Below, one piece after another: positions 16,377-24,290 of a stretch of DNA of 26,568 nucleotides (the first letter of the stretch is position 1; every line of letters starts with the position of its first letter). Source of the DNA: Acidobacteriota bacterium. GTDB lineage: Bacteria > Acidobacteriota > Terriglobia > UBA7540. The position numbers were made by a program, and so were the translations under genes. The DNA is taken from NCBI GenBank assembly GCA_021828245.1, contig JAKASC010000004.1:1-26568 (forward strand), written 5' to 3'. The notes below the pieces were generated by a model. It searched no databases, was not told where the DNA came from, and was given only the letters and a program-made list of their open reading frames with translations.

Positions 16377-18008
16377 ATGGCGAACGCGGTTGGAGCTACG
16401 GCAGGATTTGGAACCGGGCGGCAGGAAACCCTCTTCGCTTTGGGTCGGCATGGCCTGAGCAGGCCTATATCGGAATCCGGCGGACCATCCCAGGGAAACC
16501 GGCTTCGCCAACGCTTGCTTGCCGTTGCCATGCTCGCGGCAACGACGGGTGGATTCAACTACCGAGCGACAGCTCAAACTCAAGCGTTGATCATCGAATC
16601 CCGCCAAGCTCAGCAGGCCATGATAACGGGGGACTATGCCCGGGCCATTAAACTCTACCGCGGGCTGGTTCACGCCCTGCCAAACAACGTCGGTCTGGTT
16701 TTGGATCTTGGCCTGGCGTTGCATTCGGCTGGACGCTACCGTGAAGCCGTCCCTCGCTTGGAAGCTTATCTGCGGCAACAACCCGGCGCCACAAAGGTCT
16801 GGTTCCTTCTCGGACTGGACGAACTCCACGCCCGGGAGCCCCAGCAAGCTGCTGCTGCTCTGGCTCATGTAGTCAAGGCAGAACCGGACAACAACCGGGC
16901 TCGGCTTGAACTCTCGCAAGCCTTGATGGGCGCTGGCCACCTGCGCCAAGCCCTGTCCGACCTGCAAGAATTGACTCGACGCGCCCCGCAAGACCCGAGA
17001 GGCTGGCAGGCCCTCGGACTCTGTTACGTGGCTCTTTCTCAGCAAGCTTTCCATCGCCTGGAGAACCAGGCGCTTGGCTCGGCTTATTGGGATGCTCTGA
17101 TGGGCCATGCACTTTTGAGCCGGGAGCAATTTCACACGGCGTTTACTTACTACCGCCGGGCCCTCAGAAAAAACCCTACCTTAGTGGAGCCTTATCGCGG
17201 CATCGTCAAGATTTATCAGAACACGGGCCATAACGACTGGGCAGCGATTGAACAGGCTCGGATGCTTCGCCTTTCGCTCCCTGCCTGCGGCAATCCGACC
17301 CCGGAATGCGACTTTCTGTCCGGAAATTACGAGCGGGTGGTGAAAGCAACTGACGGCGTCAAAACACCGAAGGCCTATTACTGGTCCTCGCTCGCCTTCA
17401 GCGCGCTCGCCAAAAGAGCTTTCTTGCGCCTTACTCAGATGCCGTCTGCGCCGGAAATCTATGCCCTGATGGCCGAGGCGTACCGTATTCAGGGCCGGTA
17501 CGATCTCGCCGTAAAGATGTGGCGGAAGGCATTGGCGTTCAAGCCGGGGGATAGGTATCTGGAAGAGGGCTTGGCCCGCGCCCTCTGGTTGGACCGGGAA
17601 TACCGAAAGGCGCTGCCTATTTTAGAGGACTTGGTCAAAAGCCACCCCGAATCCTTTGCCCTCAACTTTGAGTTGGGCGACACGTTGCTCCATACCAATT
17701 CGGCAACTCAAGCCATGCCCTTTCTCGAGAAAGCTGCTCACTACGAACCGACTTCCATGGAGGTGCATGCTGCGCTCGGGCGGGCCTACATGCAACTGAA
17801 CCAGCCCAACAAGGCCATTCCGCACTTCAAGCTGGCCCTCAATTTGGACGACCAGGGAACAATTTACTATCAGCTTGCGCAGGCTTACCAGCGGGCCGGA
17901 GACCATCGTCGAGCCTCCCGCATCATGAAAGAATTTGAACAAATTTCCGCGGCGGCACGTGAGCGCCTTCCGAAGAGCATTGTAGATTCCCCGCTGACCC
18001 CGCCGTAA
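16377..18008 (+). CDS. Exported tetratricopeptide-repeat protein
   Basis: The protein is 543 residues from the ATG at 16377; the frame is open back to an ATG at 16215 that overlaps the receptor stop, but that would translate through the 12-bp hairpin and gives a low-complexity N-terminus, so 16377 (AAGGGA about 9 bases upstream) is preferred without certainty. A signal-like stretch (RLLAVAMLAATTGG...ATAQTQA, about residues 46-70) precedes at least eight TPR units, for example 'GDYARAIKLYRGLVHALPNN', 'GRYDLAVKMWRKALAFKPGD' and 'NQPNKAIPHFKLALNLDD'. TPR proteins are protein-interaction scaffolds; its place behind a TonB receptor suggests a periplasmic partner of the transporter. Confidence 0.85.
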   Translation: MANAVGATAGFGTGRQETLFALGRHGLSRPISESGGPSQGNRLRQRLLAVAMLAATTGGFNYRATAQTQALIIESRQAQQAMITGDYARAIKLYRGLVHALPNNVGLVLDLGLALHSAGRYREAVPRLEAYLRQQPGATKVWFLLGLDELHAREPQQAAAALAHVVKAEPDNNRARLELSQALMGAGHLRQALSDLQELTRRAPQDPRGWQALGLCYVALSQQAFHRLENQALGSAYWDALMGHALLSREQFHTAFTYYRRALRKNPTLVEPYRGIVKIYQNTGHNDWAAIEQARMLRLSLPACGNPTPECDFLSGNYERVVKATDGVKTPKAYYWSSLAFSALAKRAFLRLTQMPSAPEIYALMAEAYRIQGRYDLAVKMWRKALAFKPGDRYLEEGLARALWLDREYRKALPILEDLVKSHPESFALNFELGDTLLHTNSATQAMPFLEKAAHYEPTSMEVHAALGRAYMQLNQPNKAIPHFKLALNLDDQGTIYYQLAQAYQRAGDHRRASRIMKEFEQISAAARERLPKSIVDSPLTPP

Positions 18009-18118
18009 CGCGCGGGCTGGCCGCGGGCCGTCGCGCTTACGAGCGGCGCTCGCGCAGTGGGCGCAGCCCCGGCTTTTGCCATGCTGTGAATGGCTTAATA
18101 AAAAGGGAGGAACCCATT

Positions 18119-19036
18119 ATGAATCGTCGAGACTTTCTGGCTTCATTTTCAACCGCATCCGCTGTGCTGGCGGGTCAGCTTTCAGGACCGGCACGTGCCC
18201 TTGCCGCCGAGGGCGCTGCTGAGTCTGAGGCCAGCCACCGTTTCCACGGCCCTTACGGTCTTGAACTTTACAGCCTCCGCAACCAGATGCTCAAGGACCC
18301 GCAAGCGACGCTCGACCGTGTGCGTCGCATCGGCTACACGGAAGTCGAGGTGGTGTACCAATATTGGGGACACCTTACCGTCCCCGAGCTTCATCGCCAC
18401 GTGAAAAAGGCTGGATTGCGCTGCACCAGCGTCTTTTATCCCGGCGAAAGTTTCCAGAATCATTTCGACGAAGTCCTCCGAAGCGCTCACCTCTTGGGTG
18501 TGGATTACGTAATCTGCGGTTCGATTCCTGGCGCTTTCAGCAAGAAGCGGCTCACGCTCGACGATTATCGCAGGGGTGCTGCGGACATGAATGAATGGGC
18601 GGAGCGTTTACGTCGCAGCGGTTTCCGGCTTGGCTACCATAATCACAACTATGAGTTCCGTTTATTTGATGGTCGGCCTGCCTACAACACGCTGATTGAT
18701 GACACCAAGCCCGGTTTGGTGGACTTTGAGATGGATATTTTCTGGGTCGAGGCCGGCGGCCAGGACCCGCTTGCTTATCTTAAACGTTATCCCAGCCGCT
18801 TTAAGTTGATTCACCTCAAAGACATGCGCAAGGGCACCCCCATCCCGACCTTTTCAATCAGTAGCGTCTCGGAGGAAGCGAGCGTGCCGCTCGGGACCGG
18901 CATCATTGATATTCCCGCCATCCTGCGGGAATCCGCTCGCATTGGGGTTCGGCGCTACTATGTCGAAGATGAGAGCCGCGAGGCGCCGGCGAACATCAAA
19001 ATCAGCTTCGAGTATCTAAAGCACGTTCGATTCTGA
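18119..19036 (+). CDS. Tat-exported xylose-isomerase-like TIM-barrel protein
   Basis: The start at 18119 has AGGGAGG (18104-18110) about 8 bases upstream and gives 305 residues. The N-terminus MNRRDFLASFSTASAVLAG is a twin-arginine signal (RRDFL plus hydrophobic stretch), with likely cleavage near ARALAAEG. The rest is a sugar phosphate isomerase/epimerase-type barrel: LELYSLRNQM, 'YHNHNYEF', 'FEMDIFWVEAGG', 'IHLKDM' and 'YYVEDESR' carry the usual His/Glu/Asp metal-ligand positions. Folding with metal before export fits Tat use. It is probably a periplasmic epimerase, isomerase or dehydratase of sugars. It is convergent with the GMC gene. Confidence 0.88.
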   Translation: MNRRDFLASFSTASAVLAGQLSGPARALAAEGAAESEASHRFHGPYGLELYSLRNQMLKDPQATLDRVRRIGYTEVEVVYQYWGHLTVPELHRHVKKAGLRCTSVFYPGESFQNHFDEVLRSAHLLGVDYVICGSIPGAFSKKRLTLDDYRRGAADMNEWAERLRRSGFRLGYHNHNYEFRLFDGRPAYNTLIDDTKPGLVDFEMDIFWVEAGGQDPLAYLKRYPSRFKLIHLKDMRKGTPIPTFSISSVSEEASVPLGTGIIDIPAILRESARIGVRRYYVEDESREAPANIKISFEYLKHVRF

Positions 19037-19116
19037 ATCAATCCCGAAGATCCAGCCACCACGCGGCCTGCCTGTTCCGCTATCCGGAATTCGCGCTCCC
19101 AAGGGGCTTCTCTACT

Positions 19117-20802
19117 TCAGAGGTTTTGTTTCTTAAACTGATCCACGAGATAATCACAGGCGTGGCAGGTGAGTGCCATCATCGTGAGGGTAGGGTTTTG
19201 GCATGGCAAACTGGGGAAACAGCTTCCGTCCATGACGAACAGGTTCTTGATATCGTGGGACTGGCAATATTTGTTCAAGACGGAGATTTGGGGATTGTTT
19301 CCCATCCGCGCGGTGCCCACTTCATGGATGGAGTTGCCGAAAACGTCCGGCGTCGTCTGAAGGGAAATGTGGGTGGCTCCCGCCGCCTCCAACATCTCAG
19401 CCGCCGCGTGCGCGGCGTCCCTCCCCATGCGGTGTTCGTTCTCGCCGAATGACGCGTGGATGTGGAGCGCCGGAATCCCCCATGCATCCACAACTTCTGG
19501 ATCAAGGCGGCAGTAATTATCCCAGCGGGGAAGGCATTCGCCGTAAGCTTTGAGATAAACCGTCCACAATCCTTCGCGGTAGCCTTCTTTAAACTGCGCG
19601 CCGAATCCGGGTGCTTGAGCGTTAAAATCCGCCTGACTCGAGCCTTGCAATCCGTAGCCGCGTAAAAACTCCGGGCTTGCTTTCGTCACATTTCGGAACC
19701 GCGGGACATACACCACGTTCGGCCGCCGCGGTGCCGCGACCCATGGCTGGGAATGGAGCATCGGCATCACACCGGAGGCGCCGTAGCCGGAAATGTGGTC
19801 CATCAAATAATGTCCCAGAGTCCCGCTCGAGTTAGCCAGCCCGTTGGGAAATTGCCGGGTTGCGGAATTTAATAAGATGCGTGTGGATTCGAGCGCCTGC
19901 GCGCATACAACCACCACGCGCCCTCTTAGCTCTCGAACCGCACGGGTGTTGCTTTCGACGTAGCGCACGCCGCTGACTCGTCCCGTCTTCATGTCGGTCA
20001 AAACATGGCTGACCACCGCATCGGTGATTAGGGTGGTCCGTCCCGTGGCCAGTGCAGCAGGCAGCGTCACCGATGGACTGCTGAAATAGGATTTGGTGAT
20101 GCAGCCGCGCTCACAGGGGCCGCAGTAATGGCAAGGAGGCCGGCCACGATGCGGAACCGTCAAATTGGCCTGTCGGCCAATGGTGAGGACCCGCCCAAAT
20201 TTCTCCTTCGCCGCCTTTTTCAGGAGCTCCTCGCCGCAACTGAGCGGCATAGGAGGCAGGAACTTTCCGTCGGGAAGCTGGGGCAATCCTTCGGCCTGAC
20301 CGCTGACGCCAATATATTCTTCCACCAAGTCATAGTAAGGAGCCAACTCCTCATAGCTGATGGGCCAATCCTCTCCGTAGCCGTCGCGCGACGCGCACTT
20401 GAAATCTAGATTGCTGAAGCGGTAGCAGAGTCGGTACCAGGCAAGCGACCGCCCGCCCACCACCCGAAGGCGATACCAATCGAAAGGCTTGTCGGGCGGC
20501 GTCGTGTACGGGTTTTCCAGATCGTTCACGAACCAGTGATAGTTGAATTCGTTGCACGCATAGCAGCGCGACTGAATCGGACGTGTGCGACGAACGACCT
20601 CCGGAGCCATGTTGCGGTACTTGACCTGAAACGGTGCGAGGTGCTCCGTGTAGTCGCGCGCCGGGTCGAGCTTCCGGCCCGCATCCAGCACCGCCACGCG
20701 CAGTCCAGCCTCGGACAATTGTTTGGCGGCCCACCCGCCCGTTGCGCCGGAACCTACGATGATGACGTCAAAAATCTCGCGGCTTGAGGACCTGTTTTCC
20801 AC
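19117..20802 (-). CDS. GMC-family FAD oxidoreductase with a four-Cys motif
   Basis: The 561-residue flavoprotein starts at GTG (20802) with GGGGGAA about 8 bases upstream. The N-terminal dinucleotide fold is VGSGATGG (16-23), followed by the GMC motif VVGGRSLAW. The C-terminal catalytic region has 'NSIHEVGTARMG' (H493) and 'CQNPTLTMMAL' (N536). Residues 224-234 read CHYCGPCERGC, a CxxCxxCxxxC spacing that could hold an Fe-S cluster, as found in the FAD-glucose dehydrogenase branch of the family. Substrates are probably sugars or sugar alcohols, with electrons passed to a quinone or cytochrome. No small 'subunit 3' or cytochrome gene is present in this window, and no Tat signal is visible. Confidence 0.88.
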   Translation of the reverse strand: MENRSSSREIFDVIIVGSGATGGWAAKQLSEAGLRVAVLDAGRKLDPARDYTEHLAPFQVKYRNMAPEVVRRTRPIQSRCYACNEFNYHWFVNDLENPYTTPPDKPFDWYRLRVVGGRSLAWYRLCYRFSNLDFKCASRDGYGEDWPISYEELAPYYDLVEEYIGVSGQAEGLPQLPDGKFLPPMPLSCGEELLKKAAKEKFGRVLTIGRQANLTVPHRGRPPCHYCGPCERGCITKSYFSSPSVTLPAALATGRTTLITDAVVSHVLTDMKTGRVSGVRYVESNTRAVRELRGRVVVVCAQALESTRILLNSATRQFPNGLANSSGTLGHYLMDHISGYGASGVMPMLHSQPWVAAPRRPNVVYVPRFRNVTKASPEFLRGYGLQGSSQADFNAQAPGFGAQFKEGYREGLWTVYLKAYGECLPRWDNYCRLDPEVVDAWGIPALHIHASFGENEHRMGRDAAHAAAEMLEAAGATHISLQTTPDVFGNSIHEVGTARMGNNPQISVLNKYCQSHDIKNLFVMDGSCFPSLPCQNPTLTMMALTCHACDYLVDQFKKQNL

Positions 20803-21154
20803 CCCGACGTTCCCCCGAAACCTCTATCCTAACATACTTCGCTTATGGAGCCGCAGCGCAGGTTTGTCCTGTGCACATCCCTCGAAAAACTGAGCTGGGT
20901 GCGTGCGGAACCGCACCGACGTAGTGCTGAGGTGCGAAACAAATGACCGATGGAAGGCGCAAATCGCTAGCGAAGAGGAATAACCGGAGGCGAGGCGTGA
21001 GTCCTGCTCTATCTTAGCCGCCGGAGTCGGCCGTGTGGGAGAGCAGCGGTCGCAAGTCGCCTTCGATCCAACGGAAAAGAACACGGCAACCGTCAATTTG
21101 CCATGTCCCGCCTCCCTCGAAAATACGGGGCGATGCCTGGAGGCCCCGACGCGA
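20803..21154. other. Non-coding stretch between GMC gene and IS110
   Basis: No gene is recognisable. A small perfect inverted repeat, GGTGCG (20898-20903)/CGCACC (20912-20917), is present. The boundary of the IS110 element must lie in its lower-numbered flank, but no terminal repeat marks it, as is normal for that family. Confidence 0.4.
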
Positions 21155-22390
21155 TCACGCGTGCAGAGGTTCGATAACGACTTGATTCCCTAAGGCTTCC
21201 AGTCGCCTGACGAGATAGCGCTCCAGCCGGTGGCGATGCAGCTGATCGAAATAGTCCGGACCAAGTTCGTTGTAGCGACGCTGGTTGCGGATCAAATGGA
21301 ACCCGATTACCAAGACATTGTGCGCCACGGCGATGATGGCTCGCTTCTTACCTCGCCGGGCGGCAATGCGGTGGTACTTGGCGGAAAGATATGTCCCCTG
21401 ACTTCGGGCCGCACCCCAACCAATCTGACACAACATGCGTCTGACCCACGGATTACCTTTGCGCGTCTTCCCCGTCCTTCGCTTGCCAGCACTCTCGTTA
21501 CTCCCTGGACACATTCCGGCCCAGGAGGACAAATGCTGTTCGGAGGAAAAGGCCTCCAGCCGCGGTCCCAATTCGGCGATCAGGCTCCAAGCGGCCACTT
21601 CGTTGATGCCCGGAATCGAGACCCACTGCTCAACTTCTTTCTCAAAGGGGCGCATCTGCTCCGCGATGCGTCCTTCCAGTTCGGTAATCTCCGCTTCCAC
21701 GAAGCGGACGTGCGCCAGTAATCTCCCCAGCAGGAAGCGATGGTGCTCGGTCACTCGGCCCCGCAAGGCCTCACGGAGGGCAGGCAGTTTCGCGCGCAGC
21801 CGACAGCGGGCCATCTCCGCCAACCGTTCGGGATCCTCTTCGCCCCGAACGATCGCCTCCAGAATCGCTCGCTCGGAAATCCCCAAGATATCGGTCACGA
21901 CCGAAGCGAGCTTCAGGTTAGCGTCTTCCAGCACCTTCTCCATCCGGTTTGCGACCCGGGCACGCTCTCCGACCAGCGTTGCGCGATAGCGCGTCAGGTC
22001 GCGCAGCTCCCGTACCTCGACGGGCGGAACAAAGCTGGCCTGCACGAGCCCGTGCTGTAACAATTCGGCGATCCATTCACAATCCTTCACGTCGGTCTTC
22101 CGCCCGGGGACGCGTTTAATGTGCTGGGCATTCACAAGCAACACCTTGAATTCTCCTTCCAGAACGTTCCATACCGGTTTCCAATAGACTCCGGTTGCCT
22201 CCATGGCCAGGTGCGTCACACCGCAGTCGCGCAGCCAGTCGGCTAATTGCAACAAGTCCTGCGTCATGGTACCGAACTCCCGCAACTCCTTCCGCTTGCG
22301 CCCCGATGCGGATTCGCGGATCAGGACGCAAGCCATCACCGTGTCTTTGTGGACATCCAACCCAGCGCAACGTCGATGCAGAATCTCCAT
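21155..22390 (-). CDS. IS110-family transposase (DEDD recombinase)
   Basis: The product is 411 residues from the ATG at 22390, with GAAGGAGG about 6 bases upstream; the frame stays open for 112 further codons but these cover the leader and antisense of the OrfA gene. The N-terminal RuvC-like DEDD domain shows D12 (GLDVHKD), E64 (AMEATGVYW), D100 and D103 (KTDVKD). A coiled region follows, then the helix-hairpin motif SIPGINEVAAWSLIAELG and the C-terminal domain with catalytic-type Ser in PGSNESAGKRR (S300) and KGNPWVRRML. All expected residues are present and the frame is uninterrupted, so the enzyme may be active. IS110 recombinases are guided by a bridge RNA from a non-coding end of the element. 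Confidence 0.93.
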   Translation of the reverse strand: MEILHRRCAGLDVHKDTVMACVLIRESASGRKRKELREFGTMTQDLLQLADWLRDCGVTHLAMEATGVYWKPVWNVLEGEFKVLLVNAQHIKRVPGRKTDVKDCEWIAELLQHGLVQASFVPPVEVRELRDLTRYRATLVGERARVANRMEKVLEDANLKLASVVTDILGISERAILEAIVRGEEDPERLAEMARCRLRAKLPALREALRGRVTEHHRFLLGRLLAHVRFVEAEITELEGRIAEQMRPFEKEVEQWVSIPGINEVAAWSLIAELGPRLEAFSSEQHLSSWAGMCPGSNESAGKRRTGKTRKGNPWVRRMLCQIGWGAARSQGTYLSAKYHRIAARRGKKRAIIAVAHNVLVIGFHLIRNQRRYNELGPDYFDQLHRHRLERYLVRRLEALGNQVVIEPLHA

Positions 22391-22635
22391 CACACTCCTC
22401 CTTCGCGCGGAACGGAGGACACCGTAGGACTCGAGATTCTCCCTCGCGTGCTCATGGCCACACTTCGTTGTGCCTGTCGGCGTCCAGGTTAAACTCAGCT
22501 GCGGGCTCTGCCGCACCAGGCGAAGACCCAACCTTCTTCCGTTCCGGGCTCCCTCCATCATCCCCTCCCCCGTGTCCATTTTCATCCTTCGTTGTGCCCC
22601 TGACGGGCATGGGCAACTCCGCTGAAAATGGAGTG
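22391..22635 (-). ncRNA. Candidate bridge-RNA region of the IS110 element
   Basis: About 245 non-coding bases precede the transposase, the place where IS110-group elements encode their bridge RNA. On the minus strand it contains a TGCGG/CCGCA hairpin (22500-22515, 6-base loop), a 10-bp inverted repeat TGAAAATGGA/TCCATTTTCA (arms 22623-22632 and 22575-22584) and a 12-base direct repeat GGCACAACGAAG (22463-22474 and 22587-22598). The guide loops were not assigned. The call rests mainly on family knowledge and position. Confidence 0.4.
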
Positions 22636-22670
22636 TCCTGCCGTTAAGATAGCTACAACGGAGGGGACCC

Positions 22671-22856
22671 ATGAGCGAATCGGAACGGAAGCCCAAGCAA
22701 CGCACGGCTGAAGAGAAAGTCTCCATCTTGCGGCGGCACCTGGTCGAGAAAGTGCCGGTTTCCAGCGTCTGTGAGGAAGCGGGCGTTCATCCCACGGTTT
22801 TCTACGGCTGGTTGAAGCAGTTTTTTGAGAACGGGGCGGCGGCCGCTGCTGAGTGA
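22671..22856 (+). pseudogene. Truncated IS3-type transposase OrfA
   Basis: The 61-residue frame begins at an ATG with GGAGGGG about 3-9 bases upstream. It reads as the helix-turn-helix OrfA of IS3-like elements: 'TAEEKVSILRRHLVEKVPVS', 'VCEEAGVHPTVFYGWLKQFF' and ENGAAA. Intact OrfA proteins are clearly longer and are followed by an OrfB integrase; here the homology stops at about 22835, where the sequence switches to the array repeat, leaving a short foreign tail (AAAE) and a stop. No OrfB is present. It is therefore a remnant, probably left by a deletion or recombination. Confidence 0.8.
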
Positions 22857-22885
22857 CGACGAGCAGCGATGCTCAGTCCCATCAT
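22835..22885 (-). pseudogene. Gene B third copy, signal-peptide remnant only
   Basis: From the ATG at 22885 the minus strand encodes MMGLSIAARRHSAAAAA, the same N-terminus as the complete B gene at 25342, then runs into the antisense of the OrfA fragment. It is the start of a B copy whose remainder has been lost. Confidence 0.7.
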
Positions 22886-23038
22886 CTGGGCGCACACTCC
22901 GATTCTGGCCCTACTTTCGCCCCTCCGCACCTAGCGGTTGATCCGAATCGTCTGAAAATTGCCAAGGCTGCCTATGCTCCCGGACTCGCACGCGTTGCTC
23001 GTGTTGTAGTCGTCCACATGCGCCGCCCCCGTGCAGGC
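22835..23038. repeat. Array repeat, copy 1 (204 bp)
   Basis: It is nearly identical to 25292-25495 (offset 2457) with a handful of substitutions. Read on the minus strand it contains the end of gene A (..TIRINR stop), a 45-base spacer and the first 17 codons of gene B. Identity ends abruptly at the OrfA junction at 22835 and fades after 23038. Confidence 0.88.
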
Positions 23039-23086
23039 CCCGCATCGGTCGGTCACGGTCATTACCAGCTTACCCGCACAGGCTAT
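22931..23086 (-). pseudogene. Gene A third copy, C-terminal fragment
   Basis: An open stretch of 51 codons, bounded upstream by a TGA at 23087-23089, ends in the same tail as gene A at 25388: VTDRCGACTGAAHVDDYN, then SLGNFQTIRINR and TAG. No start codon or upstream part of the gene is present. Upstream sequence differs from gene A after about 23038 but still reads 'CAGKLVMTVTDRC', so this was a diverged paralogue and not a simple copy. Confidence 0.75.
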
Positions 23087-23143
23087 TCAAGCCAATTTGC
23101 GGAGGCTCTTAACGGCCCAATGCGACAGCCGGAGGGCTCAGCT

Positions 23144-24124
23144 CTATGGGGACCGCGCCTGGGAAGGCCGCCTGGAGCGAACAAGCCATGGTGCGCGGAC
23201 ATCTACGACCGAACTCACGAGGCATGGGCTCGGGAACAGTTCGAGCTGGACTACCGGATGCTGGCCCCGGAGTTCCCTTATGGATTTCGCGAAGATGAGC
23301 AGAGCCGGGTCCCTCTGCCACCTCGCGAGATCCGATGGCGCGACTTTCTCCGCGCACGTGGTGAAGTCAACCACCCCAGACGCCGCCAGGGGGACGGCGT
23401 TCACGCGCGGGTCTCGAACTCCTCGTCTGAGATCGGCGACGATTAAGCGGTTGACACCTCTATACCGGTCAACAAACGCCACCGTGTCCGCTCCCAGCCA
23501 GAAGAGGCGCGTGGAGGCGATGCGATGGACCCGCCCGGAATCCCGACCGCGGACTATGTTCGGCCCAGTCCCGTTCAAGGCGTGTGGCGGGTAGAGTACC
23601 AAGCCCGGCCCGCAGGGGCACCCCGGCCCCGACCCCCGGTTATCCAAGGGTCCCTTCATCAGATCATAGACCAGATATTCGTCACTGAAGTGCACCCCAG
23701 GAGGCAGGTGCGCCGGAAACCACTTGCGGAAGGCCATGAAGCGGTCGCCCGGCGAAAAGCTCGGCCATACGCAGAGGAAGGCGTCCTTGACCTTGCCTGA
23801 GGGCAGCGCGACGACAGTTACAAACGCCCATCCCTCCTGAGACCTTTCCACAAGAGCAGCAGTGTTGCCGCCGCGAGGGACCCTTATCTCGGTCACTCCT
23901 GACATCGCGTTGGCGAGGGTAAACCGGCTCACCGTCCGCGTGAGCCTATCCGTTACCCTAAACTCAAAGGACACGCCAGCCGGGCAGACCGGGCACGGCC
24001 TGGCGCGTTCGAGGGAGACGGCCCATCGGGGCGGCGCGGCGGAGGAGCGTGCCCGCACGCACCATGAGGCCGGGCCCAGCAATACCGCCGCCCCAACGAG
24101 CGCGGCCCTGCGTAGGGGCACCAT
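23144..24124 (-). CDS. Gene B2: secreted protein of unknown family
   Basis: It is 326 residues from the ATG at 24124, chosen because GAGGGGGG lies just upstream and the product then begins with a signal peptide (MVPLRRAALVGAAVLLGPAS). The mature part is a paralogue of the product at 24290: shared motifs in order are 'FTLANAM' (compare FTLTSNG), 'FLCVWPSFSPGDRFMAF', 'SDEYLVYDLMKGP', 'LVLYPPHALNGTGPN', 'STRLFWLGADTVAFVDR', 'LIVADLRRGVRDP' and a Cys near the end. I do not recognise a named domain. It follows the A2 tail (73 bases after its stop) and precedes the A3 fragment, so it belongs to the decayed A-B array. Confidence 0.75.
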   Translation of the reverse strand: MVPLRRAALVGAAVLLGPASWCVRARSSAAPPRWAVSLERARPCPVCPAGVSFEFRVTDRLTRTVSRFTLANAMSGVTEIRVPRGGNTAALVERSQEGWAFVTVVALPSGKVKDAFLCVWPSFSPGDRFMAFRKWFPAHLPPGVHFSDEYLVYDLMKGPLDNRGSGPGCPCGPGLVLYPPHALNGTGPNIVRGRDSGRVHRIASTRLFWLGADTVAFVDRYRGVNRLIVADLRRGVRDPRVNAVPLAASGVVDFTTCAEKVAPSDLARWQRDPALLIFAKSIRELRGQHPVVQLELFPSPCLVSSVVDVRAPWLVRSRRPSQARSP

Positions 24125-24197
24125 GAATGCCCCCCCTCGGTCTCGTCGTCGGCTCGTGAGCATCTTACCCTCTTACGGGGCCACTCGTGACGGCCCC

Positions 24198-24290
24198 CTA
24201 TCGGTTGATTCTGATCGTCTGGAGGTTTCCGAAGCTGGGCAATGCCGTCGTGGAACACGCCCCACTGGTGTTGTAATTATCTAGCTGCGT
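24198..24290 (-). pseudogene. Gene A second copy, C-terminal tail
   Basis: The minus strand reads QLDNYNTSGACSTTALPSFG, then NLQTIRINR and TAG, clearly related to the tail of gene A (DDYNTSNACEPGSIGSLGNF, then QTIRINR). It sits in a different frame at the very end of gene B1, whose stop codon (24290-24292) lies at the fragment's 5' edge. The rest of this A copy is missing, or the tail is fused to B1 by a one-base frame change. Confidence 0.65.

Larger units (their letters stand above)
21120..22640 (-). mobile_element. IS110-family insertion sequence (approximate limits)
   Basis: It comprises the intact transposase plus a leader of about 240 bases upstream (higher coordinates) and a short downstream flank. 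IS110 elements lack terminal inverted repeats and obvious duplications, so the ends given are estimates. The left-end limit is set by the start of the OrfA promoter region near 22640. Confidence 0.6.

Noticed and set aside
20824..21096. 90-codon minus-strand frame between GMC gene and IS110
   Set aside because: No similarity, no ribosome binding site and low-quality composition; treated as intergenic.
22391..22726. 112-codon N-terminal extension of the IS110 transposase
   Set aside because: It overlaps the leader and is antisense to the OrfA start; the transposase family begins at the MEILHRRCAGLDVHKD region, which has its own strong ribosome binding site.
22853..23446. Plus-strand open frame of 197 codons (and its 138-codon counterpart at 25310)
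   Set aside because: Both are antisense to the A tail and B genes; their similarity to each other only reflects the DNA repeat.
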